A stretch of 6,474 nucleotides of DNA from Candidatus Margulisiibacteriota bacterium (GTDB taxonomy: Bacteria; Margulisbacteria; WOR-1; O2-12-FULL-45-9), in assembly GCA_030018645.1 (NCBI GenBank), contig JASEHX010000073.1, positions 1 through 6,474 on the forward strand, written 5' to 3'. A program made the translations under genes and the position numbers. The first letter of the stretch is position 1, and every line of letters begins with the position of its first letter. Of the stretch, positions 1-6,474 are shown one piece after another. The notes below the pieces were generated by a model. That model worked only from the letters and a program-made list of their open reading frames with translations. It made no database searches and was not told where the DNA came from.

Positions 1-1
1 T

Positions 2-388
2 GCAAACATTACCGTTATCATCTCTCACCTCCTTAAAAATGGATTTTTATGGCAAAATCAGGGACAATTGGCAACCGATAAAGAATATTTTGATGAGAAC
101 GGAAATAAAATCGGTCACGGCTTTATGCCTTACAGCGGTTACCGCCTTGACGGCTCAGCGGAATGGACGACCATCACCCTGCAGTCGCTGGCCGGCTATA
201 TGCTTTTCTTCTGGATGAGCGGCGATGACGCATCCGCAGAAATGATTAGTGATAAAATTCAAGAGCAATATAACACAGCCGGATACTGGGGGCCAACCGC
301 CGACGAATATTACGCCCAAAACTGGGTGTGGTTCGCCTACCAGCTCATGGCCCATGGGCCGGAGAGCTTGTTTGGAGAAGTGAAGTAG
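2..388 (+). CDS. 3' end of a gene for a possible (alpha/alpha)-barrel, glycosidase-like protein (5' partial)
   Basis: The frame is open from the left edge to a TAG at 386-388, giving 128 residues without an ATG start, so the protein most likely begins outside the window. The nearest in-window start candidate is TTG at 68, preceded by a weak AGGGA only three bases away. The peptide is aromatic-rich. An N-terminal part with DENG, GHGF and YSGYR is followed by AEWTT, a hydrophobic helix (LAGYMLFFWM), a helix with spaced acidic residues, a YWGP turn, and NWVWFAYQLMAHG near the C-terminus. Alternating helices with E-W-T and W-x-W-F-A patterns resemble the last hairpins of (alpha/alpha) toroid glycoside hydrolases; this is a resemblance by eye, not a family assignment. 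Hand-counted G+C over 121-360 is 54 %, higher than in the next gene. The next gene starts 11 bases downstream. Caution: a strong minus-strand start signal at 19-35 overlaps the 5' part, so the first about 20 codons are less certain than the rest. Confidence 0.75.
   Translation, partial: ANITVIISHLLKNGFLWQNQGQLATDKEYFDENGNKIGHGFMPYSGYRLDGSAEWTTITLQSLAGYMLFFWMSGDDASAEMISDKIQEQYNTAGYWGPTADEYYAQNWVWFAYQLMAHGPESLFGEVK
19..35 (-). promoter_or_regulatory. Possible minus-strand ribosome binding site and ATG of a gene leaving the left edge
   Basis: Read on the minus strand, positions 35 to 25 give TAAGGAGGTGA, a full complement of the 16S rRNA 3' tail, followed by GAG and an ATG at 21-19. The spacing from GGAGG to ATG is six bases, which is ideal. 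The seven codons left in the window read M-I-T-V-M-F-A without a stop. If real, a divergent gene begins here and the + strand frame at 2-388 cannot simply continue leftward as a normal gene. If not, it is a chance product of + strand codons for S-H-L-L-K. The window is too short to decide. Confidence 0.35.
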
Positions 389-394
389 GGAGAG
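387..394 (+). promoter_or_regulatory. Ribosome binding site deciding the ATG-400 start
   Basis: AGGGAGAG lies about seven bases before the ATG at 400 and overlaps the TAG stop (386-388) of the upstream gene. It decides the start of the large second gene: the same frame is open back to a GTG-type start near 328, but that extension lies wholly inside the upstream coding region and has no comparable site. The overlap of stop codon and ribosome binding site suggests translational coupling. Confidence 0.8.
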
Positions 395-399
395 AATTT

Positions 400-3300
400 A
401 TGGCAGGAAGAGCGCTGATAAGATATACTGCACCGGCATTCGCCGGTTTATCCCGCCAATGGGGAAATTTATCTACACGTTATCATACTGCTGTGCAAAA
501 GCATGTTTCTCCCCATGTGACCAGCTATTCGGCACGGTTGGGGTTTGCGGACCGCAGTACGTTATCCCAACAATTAACATCACAATTAACAACTCTTCCT
601 GAAAGAGATCAAGAACTCCTAACTGATAGGTTAATTTCTCAAAGGGTTATAAAACCTGCATTTGCCAAACAAGTGATCTCTGGTCAAGGGATCGAAGAAC
701 ATATGTTATCAAGCACAATTACTCAATCGAGCATAGCGGCCTTCGATTCTTTAGCTCAAACCAGCCTTCAAATTGATGAATTATACGCTAGTCGGTTAGC
801 CATTTTGTCTTCCCTAACTACTGGATTGGTAACAGGCTGTGAATATGTATATCACCAACTATCTTCCGGGGATAGCAAAAAGGCACAATGGGCACTGGCG
901 ATTGGCAAAGGGGCTGTAACTGCCGGAACAATTGCCGCAACGATTTATGGGTTTAACGGCCTGATGGATAACTGGCTGTTAACGGCCGGCACGTCAATTG
1001 GGGTATTGACAACCCTTTATCATGACCGGCTCGATCCAGAAAGCAAGTTTACGGGAGCAGCACGGTTTTTTTCAAGGAAAATATTTCCACTTTTTGCCAT
1101 TCTCAGCGGCGTGCACATTGTTGATTCATTGCACGATAACAACATGAACGTATCGAATATGCTGGAAAACTCCGGCGGCTTATACGGGACATTTGCCTGT
1201 TGTATCGGCTTATTGCTGATCACCGGAAAATATATTCGGAACCAAGTTGTCAAGTTCAAAAAATCATATACCGGTCAACTTGATTCTGGCGAATATAGGT
1301 ACAGAAGGCGATTGGTACTTGGAGCGGCATCGTCTATTGTTGCCGATTTTCATTTCTTAACTGCTTTTGCCCTGCTAGTGGGAACAGCTTCTACATTTAT
1401 TCTCCCAGCCGTTGCCGGATTTAGCACCTTAGCTCTTTTACCCTTTGCCTTACCACCGCTGGCAATTATTGCAACCGCCTATTTGAGAGGATCACAAAGA
1501 TTAAGTGTTGAATTAAAAGATCCTAAACTCACCAAACTCCTTGACCATTTAAAGATGTACTTGCCATATGAAGCCCTCCTTGTCGGGGGAATTGCTTCTC
1601 TCGGGGTTGGCGCTTTGGGAACCCCCTTTCTTCTTCCCTCAATTGCCTATCTAACCTTTTGGGGATCTTTAGCAACATTAATAGCAAGCCAAGCCCATGG
1701 TGCCGGCCACGCAATAAATACCAATATGGGTCAATTAGCCCTTTCACGTGCTTCTGGGAGAGATTTAGTTGGAAGGGAAGAAATGATGGAATTGCTCGAC
1801 GGAAAAGTTACTTTGCTTGAAAACCCTCACACCGAAAGTGTTGACCACTCAGCCGGATTAACCTTTAATCTGGTACTCGCAAGAAAACCAAGGATGTTTA
1901 TTTTGTGCATGTACGACAGGATTTTATTGCTGCCAAAATTCCTTCAAACCTATACTGAAGAACAAGCTTTACTGGCTGATGCCGCAAATATGCAAAATGA
2001 AGTTTTCCGGCGCCTCGACGCGGGTATTGCATCTGCACCCAATCTAGAAGGGGCATACGAAAGATACGCCAATAATCTTGAAGAAACCGCACGCTATTTT
2101 GATACGGAATTGAAATTAGAATTGCAAAAGATGATGAAAGGATTAGTAACTATTTCAGACTTCCATAGCAACTTAGATGTATGGAATGCTCTATTACGCC
2201 ATGGATACATTACCGAAGTGTCTGTGGGAGTCGCTCAAGTAGAAAGGAAAGCTTTTGACGCTAAAGAAAACATAGCAGAAATAGCCGATAATGAAGAGCG
2301 CATAAATGCCGCTCGCACTCTTCAAGAACGAATAAGAATTCGTCGCCGGTATGAATTGTGGAAAGACGGGTGGTTTGTTGAAGAAATTAACGAATATTTA
2401 CGGGCCGCCTTCGAAGAATTGGCCGTAAGGGCAGATGAATTTAGGCAAACCGCTGTCCGGTTAAGGAGCCGTGTAGCCCGCCATGAATGCAGTGAAGATG
2501 ATTTCCAAAGAGAATGGGAATGGCAAGCTGGGGCATACGATCCAGAGATGAGTTACCAGGTTACTTTTGCCCGCAAAGAAACGGCTGGAGACGAATGGAA
2601 AGTAAGGAAAACCGAAAATGTATCTACTCTCGCCCTTATGTATGGATTAACCGTATATAAAGTCTGGTTTGATGAAAGCCCGGTTTATCCGACAAGTTAT
2701 TTGGTAACCGGTACCTGGACCCGTATTTATAATCCAAGATACCATCGATTGGCAAAACCTGGTTCCATGGAAGCCGCCAAATTTTTGTGGGTCAAAGCCG
2801 AAGAAGTTCTCTTTGAAAGGCAAAGAAAAAATCACACCTGTCTTTCTACTTCGCCCGCTATTTATCGTATGGAGAATGAACCATCGCTAACCGAAGGCTA
2901 CCAGGCCGGCACCGAAGATTTAGGCGAAATTACGTTAGCCGGCAGAAGACTCAATATTTCCCATTATTATTTTGTTGCTTCTGCAGAAGCAGAGGCTATT
3001 CCTAAAGTCAAAGGCTATATATTAAGAGATCGTGAAGGCGGACAAGGAGCAACCTCTGAGACCCTTCCCCCACAACATGCTGGCCATAAAGTAGCCACTA
3101 TTGATAAGCCGACCAAGCCTGAACAAGAGCCGGTGGCTTTTGCCCTTCCCTATTTTGATTACAAAATCATGGTTGACAAGAATGATATCCAAACTCTTAC
3201 TTATCTACTTTTAGCCGCTATAGTGGAACGGGATAAACAGCATCTGCATTTAAATCTAATCTACAAACAGCCCGACGGTGCTCCTTTTGAGCTTCCCGAT

Positions 3301-3786
3301 CCGCGTCCTGACTTGCGCCTTAATTTAGATGCAACTTTAGAAAATATTGACGCGAATGTTGAGCTTGTGCATGAATTTGATGTGCAAATAGCCACTGGAA
3401 AAACCATGCGGGTCAAGCGGGTTATTCCACTTTTGCTTGACCGCTCTGCCGCACACACGGGCAGGAATGATAAGGTAAAGTGGAAAGATTTAAGCGGAGC
3501 GCGTATTTGCATGAAAGCCGGACAGGTAGACGCTTTTATCCTCATATACGGAGGAATTGAAGTAGAAATGCCGTCTAGTACCTTTCCTCGCTATTTTGCG
3601 AGTTTAGACCTGCCCTCCGATGGTACCATCGAATTAGGCGTTAATAATTTTACAATAAATCCCCAGCGAGAAGGGGACATGACCTGGATTCCTTTTGAAT
3701 ATTACACAGATAGCAGCGAACCGGTGGTCTATTTTGTAAGGGTCCCCGACGGAAAAAGGCCGCCGCTTAGCAATCGGGACAGATAG
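400..3786 (+). CDS. Large polytopic membrane protein with helical region, LysM-like segment and beta-rich C-terminus (unknown function)
   Basis: This 1128-residue protein was not recognised as any known family. Residues 1-125 are soluble and lack a signal peptide. Hydrophobic segments follow at about 131-148 (weaker), 171-188, 192-208, 228-244, 260-279, 317-335, 337-360, 391-407 and 410-430. The loops at 209-227, 280-304 (KFKK, RYRRR) and 361-386 are basic, so by the positive-inside rule they should be cytoplasmic, which would put the roughly 700-residue C-terminal part in the cytoplasm too. An HGAGH motif (433-437) sits at the end of the last membrane segment. Residues about 518-712 are charged and mostly helical, with possible coiled coil. 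Residues 733-777 follow the LysM consensus. Residues from about 855 to 1128 look beta-rich, with alternating hydrophobic residues, ending in KRPPLSNRDR. ATG-400 was chosen for its ribosome binding site. The gene sits 11 bases after the upstream gene and 10 bases before the next, so the three are probably co-transcribed. I see no nucleotide-binding or glycosyltransferase motif. A transport, scaffold or envelope-assembly role is possible but unsupported. Confidence 0.93.
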   Translation: MAGRALIRYTAPAFAGLSRQWGNLSTRYHTAVQKHVSPHVTSYSARLGFADRSTLSQQLTSQLTTLPERDQELLTDRLISQRVIKPAFAKQVISGQGIEEHMLSSTITQSSIAAFDSLAQTSLQIDELYASRLAILSSLTTGLVTGCEYVYHQLSSGDSKKAQWALAIGKGAVTAGTIAATIYGFNGLMDNWLLTAGTSIGVLTTLYHDRLDPESKFTGAARFFSRKIFPLFAILSGVHIVDSLHDNNMNVSNMLENSGGLYGTFACCIGLLLITGKYIRNQVVKFKKSYTGQLDSGEYRYRRRLVLGAASSIVADFHFLTAFALLVGTASTFILPAVAGFSTLALLPFALPPLAIIATAYLRGSQRLSVELKDPKLTKLLDHLKMYLPYEALLVGGIASLGVGALGTPFLLPSIAYLTFWGSLATLIASQAHGAGHAINTNMGQLALSRASGRDLVGREEMMELLDGKVTLLENPHTESVDHSAGLTFNLVLARKPRMFILCMYDRILLLPKFLQTYTEEQALLADAANMQNEVFRRLDAGIASAPNLEGAYERYANNLEETARYFDTELKLELQKMMKGLVTISDFHSNLDVWNALLRHGYITEVSVGVAQVERKAFDAKENIAEIADNEERINAARTLQERIRIRRRYELWKDGWFVEEINEYLRAAFEELAVRADEFRQTAVRLRSRVARHECSEDDFQREWEWQAGAYDPEMSYQVTFARKETAGDEWKVRKTENVSTLALMYGLTVYKVWFDESPVYPTSYLVTGTWTRIYNPRYHRLAKPGSMEAAKFLWVKAEEVLFERQRKNHTCLSTSPAIYRMENEPSLTEGYQAGTEDLGEITLAGRRLNISHYYFVASAEAEAIPKVKGYILRDREGGQGATSETLPPQHAGHKVATIDKPTKPEQEPVAFALPYFDYKIMVDKNDIQTLTYLLLAAIVERDKQHLHLNLIYKQPDGAPFELPDPRPDLRLNLDATLENIDANVELVHEFDVQIATGKTMRVKRVIPLLLDRSAAHTGRNDKVKWKDLSGARICMKAGQVDAFILIYGGIEVEMPSSTFPRYFASLDLPSDGTIELGVNNFTINPQREGDMTWIPFEYYTDSSEPVVYFVRVPDGKRPPLSNRDR
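2596..2730 (+). other. LysM-like segment within the second gene (residues 733-777)
   Basis: LysM modules bind N-acetylglucosamine-containing glycans such as peptidoglycan. The canonical core is a V-x-x-G-D-T-L-x-x-I-A-x-x-Y-G-V-T-V pattern, then an I-x-x-G-x-x-L-x-I-P strand. Here V735 is followed in register by T738-E739-N740-V741-S742, L744-A745, Y748-G749-L750-T751-V752, V755, then L768-V769-T770-G771 and R775-I776-Y777. The spacing of the first half matches exactly. The usual Gly-Asp-Thr is replaced by Thr-Glu-Asn, so the module is divergent. The soluble part containing it is predicted cytoplasmic by my hand topology, which would be unusual for a peptidoglycan binder, so either the topology or the assignment may be wrong. 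Confidence 0.45.
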
Positions 3787-3793
3787 AGGAAAA
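3785..3793 (+). promoter_or_regulatory. Ribosome binding site of the third gene, overlapping the upstream stop
   Basis: AGAGGAAAA begins inside the TAG stop (3784-3786) of the second gene. Its AGAGGA core ends six bases before the ATG at 3797. This repeats the arrangement at the previous junction and supports both the start choice and coupled translation of the two large proteins. Confidence 0.8.
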
Positions 3794-3796
3794 TAT

Positions 3797-6406
3797 ATGT
3801 TAGCATATAAATTATTAACCCGGTTAAAAATAATACAACCGCCTCCGCAAAAAGGTTACTATACCTATCGTCGCCAAATCCCACAAGGGCGCACGATTAA
3901 GGTAGAAAACTTATGTTTGCCTCTAGCTAAAGATCCTCATTTTCTCCCTCCTGCCTGGGCATCTGGTTTACAATCCAGTTCTCGCATAGAACAGATCGAT
4001 ATTACCGGGAGAGTCCACATCACTCCCGAGGGTTTTTCTCCCGAAGGAAACCCGGATAGCCGTTTACCAGAAAGAACCATCTTGGGCATAGCAGTTACTT
4101 ATCAACCCAATGGAGAACGTTCTACGCGTATTGTTTCCTTAGGAAAAGGAGCAATCCTTGGAAAATTGCGCGGTAAATTTCCGGTATTAGACCAGATTGA
4201 TCTATTGCAAAGAACCATTGAAATTGTCCCTTCCTCTAATCCAAAGCGATCGAAAGTGATTGCCGCCAGGATGGAAGCTACCGGGATGCGCGATGACCAA
4301 TCAGCTTATATTTATGACCTATCAACTGAAGCAGTCCAACGGATAAGACATGAGTTTGGAGAAGGAGTAAGACTGCGGCAATTAACTATAACAATTACAC
4401 CGCAAAAGGAAGTCGTGCTTACCTCCCCCGATGGGTCAAGACAATTAATTTTAACTGCCCGGCATTTCCGTGATAGTTTTGGAAAAGAATTATTAGATAA
4501 CCGCAATGGCGGCATGTCAACCCCAAATGATTTCTACCATAGCGATAGCTATACTCCTGAAACACGGCGTTTCCACCCAGTCATTGATATTTATCCGCTA
4601 AAAGGCGGCAGCTATCACTTGATTTTGCATAAAACGGAAGTTTTTGAAATCGAACGTCCTGATAATTTAAAAGAAATTGATCTGAGAACAAAAATTTTTC
4701 CTACCCGAGCCACTGCCGCCGTAAAAGTTGACAGCCGTTGGATCCCGCTGCTTCTTAAAGAACCATTAACCGAATTAGATGTATTGCATCTTGATCTTGG
4801 ATTATCGCGCATCCAAGATGGTCGTTATCAAGCCGGACTTGCCGCCCAGGACCGTACCGGCAACCGGGGAGAGATGTCAGGCGATTATCCTCGAGATCCT
4901 ACTTTTTATGGGTTTGCCGCTTTTCGAAGGGCCCAGCATTGGTTAAGGTACGGCAATAATACCGCTATCAACCGGGGGAAACAAGTAGACGGGGTTGATA
5001 GTGCCATCCAATCGGGACGAACCCATACCACTACCGCTGAAGCATTTTTTGATTCATTATGCGCGGACTGGTGTTACACAAATAATCCCTATACATTAAA
5101 ACATTCAAATTTTGGAAGTGAATTTAGCGGGCCTTGCGTTTCGGAAGATACCGGAATGGAAGTTGCCGGAAAATTTAAAGGCCAAAAAATGGCTGTCACT
5201 AATGAACCTACTACCATTATGCCGGCCGAAAAAAGGGCTGGAAAATATGAAATGCAAAATTGCAACCGTTATATTCTTTCCATTTCGCTTTTCGTTAGAA
5301 TATTTAATTTGACGGTAAAGGACATTATATTGGGCCGCTGGCTTGGAATTCGCCCTGTTTACTTGAAGTGGAGGCAAATCGCTGAAAATACCGCCGGAAG
5401 AACTTGGTATTATTGGTGCATGGCGGAACTGGTTAAGATTGCCGCCGTACCCATTTTCCTTGGCAGTATGGGCAATGTCCTCTTTTTTCCAGTTGATCTC
5501 AGATACTTTATTATTGCTTGGACACTGCGTACCGTTATTTCAACGGCCACCTACCTTCAACAATTGGTCACCATTGGTTACGACGAATGGAAAGGTTTTA
5601 AAACTGGCATGTTTGTTAACCCTGCTTACGAACGCGGATTCTTATCGGGATATACGAAAGCCATCATCCAGCAGTTCCTGGATCGCCGGCAATGGGCAAC
5701 CTTTGCCTTGACCGTTGGAGGAGCCGAAAAGCTGCCTTCAAGATTACCGGCAATTACTTCACTTGTTACTGAATCGGTCGCACTGGCTGCTGCCGGTTAC
5801 TTTATTGTTGTCGGCGGATTGGGCCAGCTGGCATGGCCGCTGGGATTAGCGGTTGGCGTCAATCTGTTTTTCGGGGCTTTCGATGCAGTAATTAATCTTG
5901 TCTGTATCAAAAAGATCAATAAGGAACCCCAGCCCAAAAAGCCAGAAACCGAACCGCCGGCAAAATCTTTATATGCTTTTTCACAAAAATGCCCATCAGA
6001 CTATAATCGTTTCAAGGAAATCGCAGATAGTATTATTCGGTGTTATGCTGGCAGCGGTTCGCTCCCTTATGACGAATTGTTCACATTCAAACATGATTTA
6101 GAAGATATTTTACGTAATCCAACCATTGCCGCTATGGGCAAAAAAGATCGTCCTTATCTCGCATGGAGCAATGCTTATCGCAATGTTGCTAATCTAATTC
6201 TTGACCTCATTAGCGATATCGAAACGCATATTCTAATTCGCGGGACAAACACTTTAAACCAGAGCAGTGATCCTGCTGAAATTGCGGAAGCCAGAGAAGC
6301 CCTTGTTAAATTATTGAAAGAATTAAAAGGGGAATTTCCTATAACAGATGCCGCTTTGAAGGCGCTGCGACCACATAGAATTACTGCTGATGAAATAGAT
6401 AAATAG
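3797..6406 (+). CDS. Large membrane protein: beta-rich N-terminal half, four membrane helices, helical C-terminal tail (unknown function)
   Basis: This 869-residue protein was not recognised. It starts with a short amphipathic basic stretch (MLAYKLLTRLKII) and no cleavable signal peptide. Residues about 20-360 are beta-rich, with strands such as VHITPEGF, LTITITP and SYHLILHKTEVFEIE. Residues about 361-485 are mixed and contain C422-x3-C426-x9-H436-x10-C447, possibly a metal site or disulfides. An amphipathic hydrophobic stretch at 492-512 precedes four likely membrane helices at about 545-563, 570-590, 653-673 and 678-702. The basic segment 514-527 (RWLGIRPVYLKWR), the 60-residue middle loop with many Lys/Arg, and the KKINKEPQPKKPETEPPAK linker (705-722) all favour the cytoplasmic side, so both large soluble ends should be cytoplasmic. 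Residues about 723-869 are helical and charged, without membrane segments. The gene lies 10 bases after the second gene and is probably translated in a coupled fashion, which suggests its product acts with that protein. Structural or transport roles are equally open; no catalytic motif was seen. Confidence 0.93.
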   Translation: MLAYKLLTRLKIIQPPPQKGYYTYRRQIPQGRTIKVENLCLPLAKDPHFLPPAWASGLQSSSRIEQIDITGRVHITPEGFSPEGNPDSRLPERTILGIAVTYQPNGERSTRIVSLGKGAILGKLRGKFPVLDQIDLLQRTIEIVPSSNPKRSKVIAARMEATGMRDDQSAYIYDLSTEAVQRIRHEFGEGVRLRQLTITITPQKEVVLTSPDGSRQLILTARHFRDSFGKELLDNRNGGMSTPNDFYHSDSYTPETRRFHPVIDIYPLKGGSYHLILHKTEVFEIERPDNLKEIDLRTKIFPTRATAAVKVDSRWIPLLLKEPLTELDVLHLDLGLSRIQDGRYQAGLAAQDRTGNRGEMSGDYPRDPTFYGFAAFRRAQHWLRYGNNTAINRGKQVDGVDSAIQSGRTHTTTAEAFFDSLCADWCYTNNPYTLKHSNFGSEFSGPCVSEDTGMEVAGKFKGQKMAVTNEPTTIMPAEKRAGKYEMQNCNRYILSISLFVRIFNLTVKDIILGRWLGIRPVYLKWRQIAENTAGRTWYYWCMAELVKIAAVPIFLGSMGNVLFFPVDLRYFIIAWTLRTVISTATYLQQLVTIGYDEWKGFKTGMFVNPAYERGFLSGYTKAIIQQFLDRRQWATFALTVGGAEKLPSRLPAITSLVTESVALAAAGYFIVVGGLGQLAWPLGLAVGVNLFFGAFDAVINLVCIKKINKEPQPKKPETEPPAKSLYAFSQKCPSDYNRFKEIADSIIRCYAGSGSLPYDELFTFKHDLEDILRNPTIAAMGKKDRPYLAWSNAYRNVANLILDLISDIETHILIRGTNTLNQSSDPAEIAEAREALVKLLKELKGEFPITDAALKALRPHRITADEIDK

Positions 6407-6422
6407 CCTCAAAAAATAGCCT
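6401..6422 (+). repeat. Two copies of AAATAGCCT across the stop codon of the third gene
   Basis: AAATAGCCT occurs at 6401-6409 and again at 6414-6422, a 13-base period. The first copy carries the TAG stop. It may be a small local duplication; no function is proposed. Confidence 0.5.
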
Positions 6423-6474
6423 GCAAACTTTGTCAAATAATAGATAAAATTTAAGACAATACTCTTCTGCCGAG
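6407..6474. other. AT-rich 3' flank with no gene and no clear terminator
   Basis: The 68 bases after the last stop are AT-rich. A five-base inverted pair TTGTC (6430-6434) and GACAA (6455-6459) encloses a 20-base loop and has no following T-run, so it is not a convincing intrinsic terminator. The transcript may end beyond the window. Confidence 0.6.

Noticed and set aside
25..35. End of a 16S rRNA gene (TCACCTCCTTA on the + strand)
   Set aside because: The bases before it do not match the conserved 16S 3' region, so the match is limited to the anti-Shine-Dalgarno stretch.
39..110. Alternative + strand frame from ATG-39 (M-D-F-Y-G-K-I-R-D-N-W), suggesting a frameshift into the first gene
   Set aside because: It reads plausibly for about 15 codons but then becomes low-quality and ends near 219, while the frame of the first gene is already open to the left edge; no frameshift is needed.
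2..388. Assignment of the first gene to cyclic beta-1,2-glucan synthase (NdvB-like, GH94 end)
   Set aside because: The C-terminal sequence does not show features I associate with that enzyme's phosphorylase domain; only a general helical-barrel look is supported.
328..399. A 24-residue N-terminal extension of the second gene
   Set aside because: It lies entirely inside the upstream coding region in another frame, starts at a non-optimal GTG-type codon context, and lacks a ribosome binding site; ATG-400 has a good one.
569..590. Tandem repeat ACAATTAACA-like pair near the start of the second gene
   Set aside because: Two short imperfect copies encode Q-L-T-S-Q-L-T-T within a normal coding frame; no further copies occur.
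1020..5377. Minus-strand open frames of 62-94 residues inside the large genes
   Set aside because: They lie antisense to long well-formed coding regions, lack ribosome binding sites and show no recognisable domains; they are shadows.
386..6406. TAG recoding, because all three genes end in TAG
   Set aside because: Each of the first two TAG codons is followed at once by a ribosome binding site and ATG, and reading through soon meets other stops; ordinary termination fits.
6430..6459. Intrinsic terminator or promoter in the 3' flank
   Set aside because: The inverted pair is only five bases with a 20-base loop and no T-run; TTGTCA and the TAAAAT-like box are about nine bases apart, too close for a sigma-70 promoter.

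Overview
The window is a compact bacterial (or possibly phage-like, but much more likely chromosomal) stretch with all confidently called genes on the + strand. It holds the 3' end of one gene followed by two very large genes, separated by only 11 and 10 bases. Both large genes have a purine-rich Shine-Dalgarno sequence overlapping the TAG stop of the gene before, so this looks like one polycistronic unit. Nothing in the sequence fixes the taxon. Standard stop codons, AGGAG-type ribosome binding sites, composition near 40-45 % G+C in the hand-counted parts of the second gene, and very long uncharacterised membrane proteins would fit an uncultivated bacterial lineage (for example Omnitrophota-like), but that is a guess.

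Layout: 2-388 is the C-terminal 128 residues of a protein that looks like the end of an (alpha/alpha) helical-barrel enzyme, perhaps a glycoside hydrolase. 400-3786 encodes a 1128-residue polytopic membrane protein: a soluble N-terminal region, about eight or nine membrane segments, a long charged helical region, a segment that closely follows the LysM pattern, and a beta-rich C-terminal region. 3797-6406 encodes an 869-residue protein in roughly the mirror arrangement: a long beta-rich N-terminal half, four membrane helices, a proline/lysine linker and a helical tail. The last 68 bases hold no gene and no convincing terminator.

I cannot assign either large protein to a known family. The most economical reading (inference) is an envelope-associated complex: two membrane proteins with large soluble parts that may work together, encoded behind what may be a carbohydrate-active enzyme. 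The points most worth checking are the LysM-like segment, the mirrored architecture of the two large proteins, and a near-perfect ribosome binding site plus ATG on the minus strand at the extreme left edge, which conflicts with the simple reading of the first gene as an open 5' fragment.
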